Origin: Fulvimarina endophytica
GTDB taxonomy: Bacteria; Pseudomonadota; Alphaproteobacteria; Rhizobiales; Rhizobiaceae
Length of the DNA stretch: 64,000 bases
Direction: 5' to 3'
Assembly (NCBI RefSeq): GCF_003403015.1
Contig: NZ_QURL01000006.1
Coordinates: 62,001-126,000 of the forward strand
Shown: in pieces, positions 27,100 through 38,817 of the stretch
Layout: each line of letters begins with the position of its first letter
Numbering within the stretch: the stretch's first letter is position 1
Notes under the pieces: generated by a model
Told to the model about the DNA's origin: nothing
The model's database searches: none
The model's input: the letters and a program-made list of their open reading frames with translations, nothing else
Made by a program: the position numbers and the translations under genes

Positions 27100-27134
27100 C
27101 CGGGCCGGGGACCGCATGACGCGCCCCGGCCCGG
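27100..27134. terminator. Strong GC hairpin between convergent queE and acs
   Basis: A perfect 11-bp stem CCGGGCCGGGG / CCCCGGCCCGG (27100-27110 with 27124-27134) and a 13-nt loop, in the 121 bp between the two convergent stops. No T-run on either side, so it may block transcription both ways or stabilise 3' ends rather than act as a classical terminator. Confidence 0.55.
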
Positions 27135-27144
27135 TGGTGGTTCG

Positions 27145-29100
<1,956 letters not shown>

Positions 29101-29351
29101 ATGGCTCGTTCCTCCCGGTCTGCGAACTGTCCTTCGGATCCTTCCGACCCTTTCGCTTCGAAATACTAGGCTACTCACCCCCTTACGGCCAGCACCGGCG
29201 GGGTGAACTTTGGTTGTTGTTCCCCCTGCGCCGGCACCGGTCGCCCTCGGGCTTGAAGCACCGAACCGGCCCGTGCCCTGCTTTCGGACCATCCGTTGGA
29301 CCGGCACGAAACCCGAGCCCCGGACCCGGTTCCCGGCACGCGCCCCGGGCC

Positions 29352-29726
29352 TTATTGAGCGTCCGGGTCTTCAAGATCCGTCTGGATCCATGTCCGGCTG
29401 AGATGGATGTCCGTCGACTCCAGGGGTCCGTCGCCGATATTCTCGTATTTGTGCGGGATGTTCGCCGGTCCGAGGACGACGTCGCCCTCTCCGGCCTCGA
29501 TCACCCTGTCGCCGACCGTGAACCGGGCCCGCCCCCGACGGATGATGAAGATCTCGTCATAGGGATGGACGTGAAGGCTCGGGCCCTTGCCCGTCTCGTC
29601 GGTGGCATAGAACAGGATGCAGACATCGGAATCGAGCCTGTCGCCGAGGACGTGCCCCTTCCAGGCATCCGCGTCCTCGGCCCATTCGGCACGCGATATC
29701 TTTTTCGTGCGGGGCGTCTGCGACAT
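29352..29726 (-). CDS. Small cupin-domain protein
   Basis: A 124-aa single-domain cupin. The first cupin motif with metal ligands is visible ([21 protein letters not shown]) and the second is around [16 protein letters not shown]. Members bind a divalent metal and act as dioxygenases, isomerases or sensors; which applies here cannot be read from sequence. It is in the same direction as the DUF1761 gene, 44 nt downstream. Confidence 0.8.
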   Translation of the reverse strand: MSQTPRTKKISRAEWAEDADAWKGHVLGDRLDSDVCILFYATDETGKGPSLHVHPYDEIFIIRRGRARFTVGDRVIEAGEGDVVLGPANIPHKYENIGDGPLESTDIHLSRTWIQTDLEDPDAQ

Positions 29727-29770
29727 CGGTCGATCTCTCGTTGCACCTCTGGGCGGACGGCGACGGCGCG

Positions 29771-30169
29771 TCAGCTTCCGACGAACCCGATGATCAGGCT
29801 CATGATGACGAAGGCTCCCAGCCAGTGGCCGGCATTCATGTAGGTCAGCTTGCGGGACCGCGCCTCGTAGGAATGGTCGACCACCATCGCGGCCAGAACG
29901 AAGCCCGCCCAGACGAGGATGCCGGTGACGAATGTGTCGGAAACGCCGACATTGCCGATATGGGCGGTGAGGCCGGCGAGCATGCCTGCGATGACCAGAT
30001 AGGCAAGGAAGACGATGGCGAGCGGCCCGGCCTTCAGCGCCGGCTTGGCGGCATAACCCGTCGCCGTCATCCAGGGCTTTTCGAGGAACCGGTGCCAGAG
30101 AAAGCCGAAGCCGAACGCTGCGAGCGCGGCGACGAGAACGCCGAGCGCGCTGAAATTGGTATAGCCCAT
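29771..30169 (-). CDS. DUF1761 family membrane protein
   Basis: A 132-aa protein with four predicted transmembrane helices (about 9-25, 48-68, 78-97 and 112-131), matching the uncharacterised DUF1761 family (ALAAFGFGFLWHRFLEKPWM; MNAGHWLGAFVIMSLIIGFV). Function unknown. Possibly co-transcribed with the cupin gene that follows. Confidence 0.75.
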   Translation of the reverse strand: MGYTNFSALGVLVAALAAFGFGFLWHRFLEKPWMTATGYAAKPALKAGPLAIVFLAYLVIAGMLAGLTAHIGNVGVSDTFVTGILVWAGFVLAAMVVDHSYEARSRKLTYMNAGHWLGAFVIMSLIIGFVGS

Positions 30170-30357
30170 TTGAAAACGTCCCTGTCCCTGTTCGATGCGC
30201 CTGCGCCTCCGGTGCGGGCCCGCATGAGGGGCGGAGGCGTCTCCTGTCCGGGAAGAGAACGGGGCGAGGGGCGGATCGGTTCACCCCATCCTGACGCATC
30301 GGCCGACGCGCCGTGTCGATCGCGGCCTCCGTCCGAACCAAACTCGTGAGCCCATTT

Positions 30358-31395
30358 CTACCGCTTGCGGTGGAGGGCGACCTCGACCGCGATCGAGAGC
30401 ATCATCTGCCGGGTGATGGTGAGCGCCATCTGGCCTTCCTTCCGGCTCTTCAGGATATCGGCCTCGATGCGGCCGGCCGTGCGCACCAGCGCTTCGAGGG
30501 GCAGGGAGGTGAGGGCGGTCTCCAGCGCCGGCTTCCGGCGGAAATGCGGCCGGCGGCTCTCCACGACCCGGGAGACCGGCTCGCCCGCCCGCTCGACGCG
30601 TTCGCGCATGGCGACGAGCTGCTGGACCATGCGCAGCAGCGACTGCTGGAGCTGGTAGACCGGGGTTCCGGCATCGACCAGACGGTCGATGAGGGCGGGC
30701 AGCTTCTTGACCGCGCCCGTGATGGCCGCGTCGATCGCCTCGTCCACCGCATCGGCCGAGACGTCGCCGACGATCGCGGCGACCGCGTCCACGCCGATCC
30801 GCTCGGTGCCGTAGGCATAGACGCAGAGCTTCTCCACCTCGCCGCGCGAGGCGAGGCGATTGGCCCCGAGCCGGCTCTTCAGCTCTTCGCGGGCCTCCTT
30901 GTCGATGCCGAGGCCGGCCTTGGCGAGTTCCTCGTCGATCATCCGGTCGAGCGCGCGCGCCTCGTCCTGATAGCAGGGAAGGGCGAGGGCGAACTTCGCC
31001 CGCTCCACGCCCTGACGCAAGGCCGCGTTCTTCTTCAGATCGCCCGCCTCGACGATGAGCAGCGCGCCTTCGAGCTTGCGCGCGGACAGGTCCGTCACCG
31101 CTTCCGACAGGTTCTTGCCGGCGCCCGCGCCGCGCACACGAATGAGACGGCGGCCGCCGAAGAGCGAGACGGTGAGCGCCTCGTCGTAGAGGCGGCCCAC
31201 ATCCTTCTCCACCTCGTCGGCGCCGAGGGTGATGCTGGCAAAGGGATCGGCGGGATCGACGCCGGACTGGTCGGCGATGCGGGCCGCGCGCTCGGAAACG
31301 AGGCCGGGATCCGGCCCGTAGAGGAGGATCACCGGATAGGAGAAGTCCGGCCGCGACAGGAAGGCGTCGACCTCGCCGGCTTTCTTCTGGGCCAT
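30358..31395 (-). CDS. holA: DNA polymerase III subunit delta
   Basis: Clamp-loader wrench subunit that opens the beta clamp. It is 345 aa with VILLYGPDPGLVSERA at the N-terminus, LGANRLASRGEVEKLCVYAYG in the middle and a helical C-terminal collar domain. It follows lptE by 39 nt in the conserved alphaproteobacterial order leuS-lptE-holA. Confident. Confidence 0.93.
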   Translation of the reverse strand: MAQKKAGEVDAFLSRPDFSYPVILLYGPDPGLVSERAARIADQSGVDPADPFASITLGADEVEKDVGRLYDEALTVSLFGGRRLIRVRGAGAGKNLSEAVTDLSARKLEGALLIVEAGDLKKNAALRQGVERAKFALALPCYQDEARALDRMIDEELAKAGLGIDKEAREELKSRLGANRLASRGEVEKLCVYAYGTERIGVDAVAAIVGDVSADAVDEAIDAAITGAVKKLPALIDRLVDAGTPVYQLQQSLLRMVQQLVAMRERVERAGEPVSRVVESRRPHFRRKPALETALTSLPLEALVRTAGRIEADILKSRKEGQMALTITRQMMLSIAVEVALHRKR

Positions 31396-31434
31396 CTGTC
31401 GCTCAGGTTCCGAGGGGAGAGCGCAAGGAGGGCG

Positions 31435-31980
31435 TCAACGGCCCTCCTCGACGAGGGCGGTGGCGATGGCGATCTCGAGTTCGGCGGCGATCGAGCGGCC
31501 GGACTGGCGCCGTGCGTCGAGGAGCGCGCGCTGGGACTGGAACAGCTGGGCCGTGCGATCGAAGGGGGTGATGACCTGACGGCGTCCGGTATCGATCACC
31601 TGATTGTCGGACAGGCGGGTCACGGTATAGGCGACCGAGAGATCGTAGATCGCCGAACTCGCGATGCCGCCCGGCTCGATGGTGATGCCGCGCTCGATGC
31701 CGGTCGTCACGAGCTGGACCGAATAGAGCGGATCGCGCACCCGCGCGCCGGCATTCAGCCGCGACAGAAGTTCGTTGCGCACGATCTGGTCCGTGCGCGT
31801 ATTGGCCTCGACGATCGCGATGCGGCCGCGAAGCGGCTGGAGGGTCGAGGCCGAGACCTCGGCGCCGCCGACGGAGCGTCCGCCATAGAGGGGCCCCGCC
31901 GTGCAGGCCGAGAGGGCGGCGAGAGCGAGGGCGAGACCGGCCGCGACGCGACCCCGCCGCGAGAGATCAGACGACCACAT
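31435..31980 (-). CDS. lptE: LPS-assembly lipoprotein LptE
   Basis: Outer-membrane lipoprotein that plugs LptD during LPS insertion. It is 181 aa with a lipoprotein signal and lipobox (ALAALSAC, acylated Cys about residue 25). The remainder has the LptE/RlpB-like alternating strands ([18 protein letters not shown]). Its ATG at 31980 overlaps the last 14 nt of leuS, and holA follows. Confidence 0.88.
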   Translation of the reverse strand: MWSSDLSRRGRVAAGLALALAALSACTAGPLYGGRSVGGAEVSASTLQPLRGRIAIVEANTRTDQIVRNELLSRLNAGARVRDPLYSVQLVTTGIERGITIEPGGIASSAIYDLSVAYTVTRLSDNQVIDTGRRQVITPFDRTAQLFQSQRALLDARRQSGRSIAAELEIAIATALVEEGR

Positions 31981-34591
31981 TGACGATTCTCCCCGGCACC
32001 ACGACGAGCCGCTTGGGCTGGCCACCATTCAGCGCATCGCGAACCACCTGTGTGGCCAGCGCTGCCTCTTCGATCTCAGCTTTGCTGGCCTCGGCCGGAA
32101 CGGTCAAGTCGCCACGCTTCTTGCCGTTAATTTGCAAGGGGAGTGTGACGCTGTCGTCCCTGAGGAGGCCGTCCTCCACCTGAGGCCACGCCTCGCTCGC
32201 AACGAAGCCGTCGCGCCCGAGCACCGTCCAGCATTCCTGCGCCAGATGCGGCATCATCGGGGCGATCAGCTTGACCAGGACTTCCAGGGCCTCGCGGGCC
32301 GCAGCCCTCGTCTCGGTCTCGGAACTGGCCGAAAGTCCGGCGAGCGAGCCGGCGAGGATGTTCACGAGTTCGTGGACCCGGGCGACCGCCTTGTTGAAGC
32401 CCAGCCGCTCGATATCGCCGGTCACCCCGTGCGCGGTGCGGTGGGCGGCCTTGCGGATGGCGAGCGCCGTCTCGCCCGAGATCTCGGCCAGCGAAGCCTT
32501 CGAGGGGGCCGGCAGATGGGGCGCAGCCTCCTGCACGAGACGCCAGACGCGCTGGACGAAGCGGAACGCGCCTTCCGCGCCCGCCTCGGTCCAGATCACG
32601 TCGCGATCGGGGGGCGAATCGGACAGCATGAACCAGCGGGCCGTATCGGCGCCGTAGGAGCCGATGATGTCCTCGGGATCGACCACGTTCTTCTTGGACT
32701 TCGACATCTTCTCGATGCCGCCGATGGTGATCGGCGTGCCCGTGGAAAGCCGCGTGGCGGAGCGCTCGCCGTTTTCCTCGCGGATGACGACGTCGGCCGG
32801 CGGCACCCATTCGCGCCCGTCCTTGTAGGTCTCGTGGACCACCATGCCCTGGGTGAAGAGACCCTTGAACGGCTCGTCGAGGTCGAGATGGCCGGTCTTC
32901 TTCATGGCGCGCACGAAGAAGCGCGAATAGAGGAGATGCAGGATCGCGTGCTCGATGCCGCCGATATATTGGTCGACGGCGAGCCAGGCATTGGCGATGG
33001 CCGGTTCCGTCGGCGTTTCGGCGCGCGGCGCGGTGAAGCGGGCGAAATACCAGGACGAATCGACGAAGGTGTCCATCGTGTCCGTCTCGCGCAGGGCCTC
33101 GCCCCCGCATTTCGGGCAGGAGGTCTTGCGCCATGTGGGATGGCGGTCGAGCGGATTGCCCGGCTTTTCGAAATCGATGTCCTCGGGCAGGGTCACCGGC
33201 AGGTTCTCGCGCGCCTCCGGCACGACGCCGCAGGTCTCGCAGTGAAGGACCGGGATCGGGCAGCCCCAGTAACGCTGGCGCGAGATGCCCCAGTCGCGCA
33301 GGCGGAAGTTCACCTTGCGCTCCGCGACCGCCTCGCCGCCGAGGGTGGCGGCTTCGAGCTTCGCCGCGACCGCCTCGAAGCCGTCTTCCGGCGACAGGCC
33401 GTCGAGAAAGTCCGAATTGAACAGGACGCCGTCGCCGTCATAGGCGTCGGAATAGATCGTGAAGGCGGTCGGATCCTCCTTCGGGGGCAGCACCACCGGC
33501 CGCACGGGCAGTTCGTATTTCAGCGCGAAATCGAGATCGCGCTGGTCGTGCGCCGGGCAGCCGAAGACCGCGCCGGTGCCGTAGTCCATGAGGACGAAGT
33601 TCGCGACGTAAACCGGCACCGTCCAGTCCGGGTCGAGGGGATGGACCGCCTCGACGCCGGTGCGGTAACCCTTCTTCTCGGCGGTTTCCAGAGCTTCCGC
33701 ACTCGTGCCCGCGCGCCGACATTCGGCGATGAACTCGGCGAGCGCGGGATCGGTCCCGGCGATCGTCTGCGCCAGCGGATGGTCGGGCGCAACGGCGAGG
33801 AAGCTTGCGCCGTAAAGCGTATCGGGGCGCGTCGTGAAGATGGCCAGATCCTCGTGGCCCTCGGGGCGGGTCTGCGGGGCGAGTGCCCAGCGCAGCATCA
33901 GCCCTTCGGACTTGCCGATCCAGTTCTTCTGCATGAGCCGGACCTTGTCCGGCCAGTTCGGCAATTCGTCGAGGGCCGAGAGGAGGTCGTCGGCGTAATC
34001 CGTGATCTTCAGGAACCACTGGGTCAATTCGCGCTGCTCGACGAGCGCGCCCGAGCGCCAGCCTCGCCCGTCCTCCACCTGCTCGTTGGCGAGCACGGTC
34101 ATGTCGACCGGATCCCAATTGACCTTCGACTTCTTGCGATAGGCAAGGCCAGAATCAAGGAAGTCGAGGAACAGCATCTGCTGGCGGTGATAGTAGTCGA
34201 CGTCGCAGGTCGCAAATTCGCGCGACCAGTCGAGCGACAGGCCCATCGACTTCAACTGCGCGCGCATGGAGGCGATGTTCTCGTAGGTCCACTTGGCGGG
34301 ATGGACCTTGTTCTGCATGGCCGCGTTCTCGGCCGGCATGCCGAAAGCGTCCCAGCCCATGGGGTGGAGAACGTTGAAGCCCTTCGCCCGCTTGTAGCGC
34401 GCGACCACGTCGCCCATCGCGTAATTGCGCACATGGCCCATATGGATGCGCCCGGACGGATAGGGGAACATCTCGAGGACGTAGTATTTCTCGCCCGGCG
34501 CGTCGGTCTTCGTCTCGTAGAGCCCGGCCTCGTCCCATTGTTTCTGCCAGCGGGGTTCGACGGCGCGCGGATTGTATCGTTCGGTGGTCAT
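31967..34591 (-). CDS. leuS: Leucyl-tRNA synthetase
   Basis: Charges tRNA-Leu. The 874-aa enzyme has the class I HIGH-type motif ([12 protein letters not shown], about residues 47-58), the CP1 editing domain (ARWF-side and [12 protein letters not shown] segment), a Cys-rich insertion ([14 protein letters not shown] ... CPKCGGEAL) and the KMSKS motif in [18 protein letters not shown]. First gene of leuS-lptE-holA. A perfect 26-bp palindrome lies 45-70 bases upstream of the start. Confidence 0.98.
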   Translation of the reverse strand: MTTERYNPRAVEPRWQKQWDEAGLYETKTDAPGEKYYVLEMFPYPSGRIHMGHVRNYAMGDVVARYKRAKGFNVLHPMGWDAFGMPAENAAMQNKVHPAKWTYENIASMRAQLKSMGLSLDWSREFATCDVDYYHRQQMLFLDFLDSGLAYRKKSKVNWDPVDMTVLANEQVEDGRGWRSGALVEQRELTQWFLKITDYADDLLSALDELPNWPDKVRLMQKNWIGKSEGLMLRWALAPQTRPEGHEDLAIFTTRPDTLYGASFLAVAPDHPLAQTIAGTDPALAEFIAECRRAGTSAEALETAEKKGYRTGVEAVHPLDPDWTVPVYVANFVLMDYGTGAVFGCPAHDQRDLDFALKYELPVRPVVLPPKEDPTAFTIYSDAYDGDGVLFNSDFLDGLSPEDGFEAVAAKLEAATLGGEAVAERKVNFRLRDWGISRQRYWGCPIPVLHCETCGVVPEARENLPVTLPEDIDFEKPGNPLDRHPTWRKTSCPKCGGEALRETDTMDTFVDSSWYFARFTAPRAETPTEPAIANAWLAVDQYIGGIEHAILHLLYSRFFVRAMKKTGHLDLDEPFKGLFTQGMVVHETYKDGREWVPPADVVIREENGERSATRLSTGTPITIGGIEKMSKSKKNVVDPEDIIGSYGADTARWFMLSDSPPDRDVIWTEAGAEGAFRFVQRVWRLVQEAAPHLPAPSKASLAEISGETALAIRKAAHRTAHGVTGDIERLGFNKAVARVHELVNILAGSLAGLSASSETETRAAAREALEVLVKLIAPMMPHLAQECWTVLGRDGFVASEAWPQVEDGLLRDDSVTLPLQINGKKRGDLTVPAEASKAEIEEAALATQVVRDALNGGQPKRLVVVPGRIVNVVV

Positions 34592-34635
34592 GAAGCGGAG
34601 TGTCGCGATCGTTGGGCCAGGTCGGATGGCCTTCG

Positions 34636-34661
34636 GGGATAAGTCAGCGCTGACTTATCCC
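34636..34661. repeat. Perfect 26-bp palindrome upstream of leuS
   Basis: GGGATAAGTCAGC is directly followed by its exact reverse complement, with no spacer. It lies 55 nt past the GNAT stop and 45 nt before the leuS ATG, both on the minus strand. There is no T-run on the minus-strand side. It could be an operator or a transcript-end hairpin. Confidence 0.9.
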
Positions 34662-34715
34662 TTTCGCGATGCCGAATTCAACCTGATACCGACGAGGGGT
34701 GGCCGGCGCTGAGGC

Positions 34716-35249
34716 TCAACGTGCCACGGCCGCGTTGAGAGATGCGACGATATCCTGCATCGGCAGAATGAGCTTCATCGGGCTGATCCTGGTGGAGGCA
34801 AAACCGAAGCGCCTGTAGAAAGCGGACGCCTCGTCGTCGATCGCGTCGACCATGACCGCCCGGAACGCCACGACCTGAGACGCCGATGCGGCATTGCGAA
34901 GAGCATTCGACAGGAGTGCCTTGCCGACACCTTTGCCCTGCAAGTCCTCCGCGACGGCGAGCCGGGCCAGAAGGGCGACGGGAATTTCAGACGGAGAGCC
35001 GTGGGGCGCGATCTTCTTTGTCGCGTCCTTGCGCAGAATCATCCCCGCGCACAGGGCATAGAAGGCACGGACCTTCCCGTTTTGGTCGCAGATGACGAAG
35101 GTTCGCGAAAAATCATAGGCTTGATTATGGAAGGCGAGTTCACGAAGCCATGAGTCCATGGCCGGCTTCCCGCTCGAAAAGCCGGCGGGGTCGTGAGCCT
35201 CGCTCAGGGGTTCGGGTGCGGATAGTCCTAGTCGCTTGAAGTCGCCCAC
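34716..35249 (-). CDS. GNAT acetyltransferase toxin (TacT/AtaT-like)
   Basis: A 177-aa GNAT-fold enzyme. Toxins of this group acetylate the amino group of charged tRNAs and stop translation. The acetyl-CoA loop (LARLAVAEDLQGKGVGKALL, with QGKGVG) and the catalytic Tyr in ASAFYRRFGF are visible. The start overlaps the antitoxin gene by 22 nt, the normal antitoxin-first arrangement. Toxin rather than housekeeping role is inferred from the DUF1778 partner. Confidence 0.88.
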   Translation of the reverse strand: MGDFKRLGLSAPEPLSEAHDPAGFSSGKPAMDSWLRELAFHNQAYDFSRTFVICDQNGKVRAFYALCAGMILRKDATKKIAPHGSPSEIPVALLARLAVAEDLQGKGVGKALLSNALRNAASASQVVAFRAVMVDAIDDEASAFYRRFGFASTRISPMKLILPMQDIVASLNAAVAR

Positions 35250-35512
35250 ACGTTCTCTTCCGCGAACAGATCGACCAGTGCCGGATGAGCCGTCGCAGGC
35301 CGGGAGAGGGTTTCGGACACGGCGTCGAACAAAGCCGCATCGAGGTGGAGGAAGCGCTGATCCATCAGCGACTTCTGAGCGCTGTACAGAGCCGACTCCA
35401 TGACGAAATTGGACAGGCTCTTTCCGCTGACGGCCGCCGCCCGGCGGATCAGTTCGAGATCGGCGGGCGCGATTCGGGCTGTGAAAGTCTCATCCTTCTT
35501 CGCGGTAGACAT
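35228..35512 (-). CDS. DUF1778 antitoxin
   Basis: A 94-aa protein with an N-terminal ribbon-helix-helix DNA-binding domain (FTARIAPADLELIRRAAAVS / KSLSNFVMESAL) and a C-terminal toxin-binding tail. DUF1778 proteins neutralise GNAT toxins and repress their own promoter. The ATG at 35512 was chosen; an upstream in-frame ATG would add about 25 residues of unlikely sequence. The toxin gene overlaps its 3' end. Confidence 0.88.
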   Translation of the reverse strand: MSTAKKDETFTARIAPADLELIRRAAAVSGKSLSNFVMESALYSAQKSLMDQRFLHLDAALFDAVSETLSRPATAHPALVDLFAEENVWATSSD

Positions 35513-35825
35513 GCCCCTATCCTCCAAACCCAATGGGCCGCACTCGGCGCCGAGGTTGTTCGGCTTCATGTGCATTCGACCCCGACAGGATATCGCGGAA
35601 GGTCTGTACTGACAATGTATGAACAAATGGCGGGTTCGGAAGGGTCGATCTATTTTCACGGCCTGCCGTGAGTCGGCAGACCATAGCCCTGGCGAACAGC
35701 GACGATCGAGCGCGATCATCGTCATGTTCGCCGACGAGCCCTCACGATCACCGTCCGGGGCTGGAGGTCGCAACCGCCATTTGCGATAAGGGAGGCCGAA
35801 CAGAGAGGCTTCTGCGAGGAACTCA
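35513..35825. other. Divergent intergenic region of the toxin-antitoxin pair and yggS
   Basis: 313 bases between the antitoxin start (minus) and the yggS start (plus). It should hold both promoters. I see only weak partial dyads (for example around 35610-35630) and no clear operator, terminator or gene. Confidence 0.5.
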
Positions 35826-36500
35826 GTGTCATCCGCCGACCAGTATCATGCCGTCACCACCGCCATCGAGAATGCGGCGCGGGAGGCCGGACGTGCGCCC
35901 GGCAGCGTCGCTCTCGTCGCGATTTCGAAGACCAAGGGCGAGGACGAGATCGTGCCCGTTCTTCAAGCCGGTCAGCGCATCTTCGGCGAGAACAAGGTGC
36001 AGGAGTCCCAGGCGAAATGGCCGCCCCTCAAGGAGCGCTTCGCCGATATCGAACTGCGCCTCGTAGGGCCGCTGCAATCCAACAAGACCGCCGATGCGGT
36101 CGCGCTCTTCGACGTGATCGAGAGCGTCGACCGGGAAAAGATCGCCCGGGAGATCGCCAAGGAGATGGCGAAGCAGGATCGAAGGCCCCGCCTCTACGTG
36201 CAGGTCAATATCGGCGAGGAGGAGCAGAAGTCGGGGATCATGCCGAAAGAGGCGGTGGCCTTCGTGGAGCGCTGCCGCTCGGAGCATGGGCTCACGATCG
36301 AGGGCCTGATGTGCATTCCTCCGGTGGACGAGAATCCGGGCCCCTATTTCGCTCTCCTCGCAAAGCTCGCGAAGGAGGCCGGCCTCGACCACCTCTCCAT
36401 GGGCATGAGCGGCGACTACGAGACCGCAATCGCCTTCGGGGCGACGAGCGTCCGCGTCGGTTCGGCGATCTTCGGGGCGCGGGACGATCCGGCGGCCTGA
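35826..36500 (+). CDS. yggS: YggS family pyridoxal phosphate homeostasis protein
   Basis: PLP-binding protein that buffers vitamin B6 and amino-acid pools. It is 224 aa. The PLP Lys is in VALVAISKTKGEDEI; GENKVQES, LVGPLQSNKT, VNIGEEEQKSG and SMGMSGDYETAIAFGAT are family hallmarks. It starts with GTG, preceded by GCGAGGA. Confident. Confidence 0.96.
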   Translation: MSSADQYHAVTTAIENAAREAGRAPGSVALVAISKTKGEDEIVPVLQAGQRIFGENKVQESQAKWPPLKERFADIELRLVGPLQSNKTADAVALFDVIESVDREKIAREIAKEMAKQDRRPRLYVQVNIGEEEQKSGIMPKEAVAFVERCRSEHGLTIEGLMCIPPVDENPGPYFALLAKLAKEAGLDHLSMGMSGDYETAIAFGATSVRVGSAIFGARDDPAA

Positions 36501-36507
36501 ACCGTAA

Positions 36508-36539
36508 GGCTCGCGGGCTCGCGGGCTAGCGGGCTCGGG
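36508..36539. repeat. Four 8-bp tandem units GGCTCGCG
   Basis: Units at 36508, 36516, 36524 (one change to GGCTAGCG) and 36532 (GGCTCGGG). They lie in the 54 bp between the convergent yggS and metallopeptidase genes. Perhaps slippage-prone. Confidence 0.85.
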
Positions 36540-36554
36540 GACAGGCGGGCCGTT

Positions 36555-37316
36555 CTACTCGAAGCGCACCCGGTGAAGGGCGGCGCCGTTCGCCTTCAGC
36601 CAGGCCCGGCCCTCCTCCATCCGCGGGCAGAGCGAGCGGCAGACGGCCCAGAAGGCGGGCGAGTGGTTCATCTCGACGAAGTGGGCGACTTCGTGCGCCG
36701 CCAGATAGTCGAGGACGAAGGGCGGCGCCATCACGATGCGCCAGGAAAAGGACAGGCGCCGGTCCGCCGTGCAGGAGCCCCAGCGGCTCACCGTATCCTT
36801 CAGCGCCATGGTCCTCGGCTGCAGGCCGACCTGCTCCGAATGTTTCGCGACCGCCATTGCGAGATCGGCCCGCGCCTCCTTTTTCAGGAAGTCGCCGACC
36901 CGTCGGGCGAAATGATCGGGAAGGCCGCCGACAAGGAGCGCGCCCGTCCCGCTTTCGAGCCGCGAGACGCGCCGTCCGCCCATATGCCTTAAAACGACCG
37001 GCTCGCCGCGCAGCATGATCGAGGAGCCGTCCGCGACCACGACCGGCGCCCGTTCGCCGCCCGCCCGCTCTTCGATCCAGCCGCGATGTCTGCCGAGAAA
37101 GGCTTCGAGCGTGCGCTTGGGGGTGCGCCTCGGAACCGTGACCACAGCCCCTCCGTCCGGCGCGATCCTCAGGATCAGGCGTTTGGCCCGCGCATTCTCG
37201 CGGATGGTGAGCAGGATCTGCCGTCCGCCCGCTTCGATGAAGCGCGGCGGCGCGGGCTCGGCGACACTCGCCGGGTTCCGGCCTTTGGAGAAGAGGCTTC
37301 GCAGGTTCGGGGCCAT
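36555..37316 (-). CDS. YgjP/SprT-like zinc metallopeptidase (DUF45)
   Basis: A 253-aa protein with the zincin motif HEVAHFVEMNHSPAFW, the third ligand His in the same segment, and the DUF45 context VSRWGSCTADRRLSFSWRIVMAP. DUF45/YgjP proteins are presumed metalloproteases with unknown targets. The ATG at 37316 (MAPNLRSLFSK) was preferred to an upstream 53-codon extension of low quality. Confidence 0.88.
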   Translation of the reverse strand: MAPNLRSLFSKGRNPASVAEPAPPRFIEAGGRQILLTIRENARAKRLILRIAPDGGAVVTVPRRTPKRTLEAFLGRHRGWIEERAGGERAPVVVADGSSIMLRGEPVVLRHMGGRRVSRLESGTGALLVGGLPDHFARRVGDFLKKEARADLAMAVAKHSEQVGLQPRTMALKDTVSRWGSCTADRRLSFSWRIVMAPPFVLDYLAAHEVAHFVEMNHSPAFWAVCRSLCPRMEEGRAWLKANGAALHRVRFE

Positions 37317-37513
37317 CGATGCACAGGTGGTCGGTTTCGATTCGTGTCCGTTCCTATCATACCAGCGGCCGGGAAGGCTGACGCGTCCCGCCGCAGCGCC
37401 GCTTCCATGCGCCGGCAGACTGAGCGTCGCCCATGAAGAAGGCGGCATCCGAAGACGCCGCCCTTTCGTCGTCAAGCCTTCGCCTCGTCACCGAAACGAC
37501 CGGCTCGATCCTC

Positions 37514-37957
37514 TCAGGCCGGGTGGCCGTCGACGACCGGGCCGTCATTGCGCTCGGAGCCGGACTTGCGGCGCTCCTTCATGAAGCGATCGAACTCCTC
37601 CTGGTCCTTGGCGCGGCGCAGTTCGCGCGCATAGGCCTCGAATTCGGCGGAGGCTTCGTTCAGGCGGCGGCGCTCCTCGTCGAGACGGCGCAGTTCGGCA
37701 TCGCGCCAGTCGTCGAAGGCGACATTGCCGGTGCGCGGGGCGCCGAAGCCGGGGGCGGTGAAACCGCTGCGGCGAAAGCCGCCGAAGACGCGGTCGGTCG
37801 CGGTGTTGACGTCGCGCTTGAAGGCGTCCAGCCGCTCACCCCAGAGGATGTAGGCAAGGACTGCGAGGCCCAACGGCCAGAAGACGAAGAACCCGCCGAC
37901 CATGAGCGCGATGGTGGCCGGCGTCCAGGCTGGACGAATGAGGGCGCGTGAAGACAT
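37514..37957 (-). CDS. DUF2852 family membrane protein
   Basis: A 147-aa protein with one or two N-terminal hydrophobic segments (about 14-39: TIALMVGGFFVFWPLGLAVL) and a charged helical C-terminus rich in Arg/Glu, possibly coiled coil. It matches DUF2852, found mainly in alphaproteobacteria, function unknown. Confidence 0.85.
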   Translation of the reverse strand: MSSRALIRPAWTPATIALMVGGFFVFWPLGLAVLAYILWGERLDAFKRDVNTATDRVFGGFRRSGFTAPGFGAPRTGNVAFDDWRDAELRRLDEERRRLNEASAEFEAYARELRRAKDQEEFDRFMKERRKSGSERNDGPVVDGHPA

Positions 37958-38210
37958 CGATTTCCCGTTCCTTTCGATCAAGACCCGCGATGTCGGACAT
38001 TGCGGGATGCGTTGTGACATGGACCCTGTTCCGCTCCTCGATGTGGTGACGGCGAGACGTCGCTTCAATTCCGGTCCGCCGAAAACCCGCGCGCATGCCG
38101 GTGCGCGAGAAGCGCCGATTGCGCCCTCGGTTTCTGCGTGAGACATCGGGGCCCGGGATCCGGCCTTGGCGGCTCCATTCCCGCAGTCTTCCCGATCGGA
38201 TCGCTCGCCC

Positions 38211-38651
38211 GTGCTGACCCTCCTGTCTCTTCTCGCCGGGCTTTTCTGGAGCGCGTTTCTTGCCGCGACGATCCTGCCGGGTGCCTCCGAGCTTCTCCTC
38301 ATCGCGGTGATTGCCGAAGCGGGTGTCGATCCGGTCGTCGCGGTTCTCGTTGCCGGAACCGGCAATACGCTGGGCTCGCTCGTCAACTGGGTGATGGGCT
38401 GCTATGCCGCCACCTATCGCGATCGTCGCTGGTTTCCCGTCTCGAAGGCCGGTCTCGATCGGGCGGAGAACCTTTTCCGCCGCTACGGCATCTGGACACT
38501 CTTCTTTGCCTGGTGGCCGATCGGCGGTGATGCACTCACGCTGGCGGCAGGCGTTCTGAAAGTGCCGATGCCGATCTTTCTTTTCGTGGTCGGGATAGGG
38601 AAATTTGCCCGTTATGCGGTCGTCGCCTACGGCACGCTGCAGTTCCAATAA
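38211..38651 (+). CDS. YqaA/DedA-like membrane protein
   Basis: A 146-aa protein with about four membrane segments, including LAATILPGASELLLIAVIA and GNTLGSLVNWVMG, and the FFAWWPIGGDALTLAAGVL segment typical of YqaA (VTT/SNARE-associated) proteins. The family is linked to lipid scrambling or envelope homeostasis; the exact function here is unknown. GTG at 38211 gives the canonical N-terminus; an upstream TTG is less likely. Confidence 0.8.
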   Translation: MLTLLSLLAGLFWSAFLAATILPGASELLLIAVIAEAGVDPVVAVLVAGTGNTLGSLVNWVMGCYAATYRDRRWFPVSKAGLDRAENLFRRYGIWTLFFAWWPIGGDALTLAAGVLKVPMPIFLFVVGIGKFARYAVVAYGTLQFQ

Positions 38652-38817
38652 GCCGGAAAACCAAGGGTTTCGAGGGGCTTCGCCGCTGCCGACCGCGGAC
38701 CTGACGAGACGGTAACAGCGCAAAACATATGTCTGATTGATAGTAAGTAATAAGAACTTTTTAAGGGGCTGGGACTGATCCTGACGTTGCGAATGTAAGC
38801 GCAATAAGGGCACTTGG

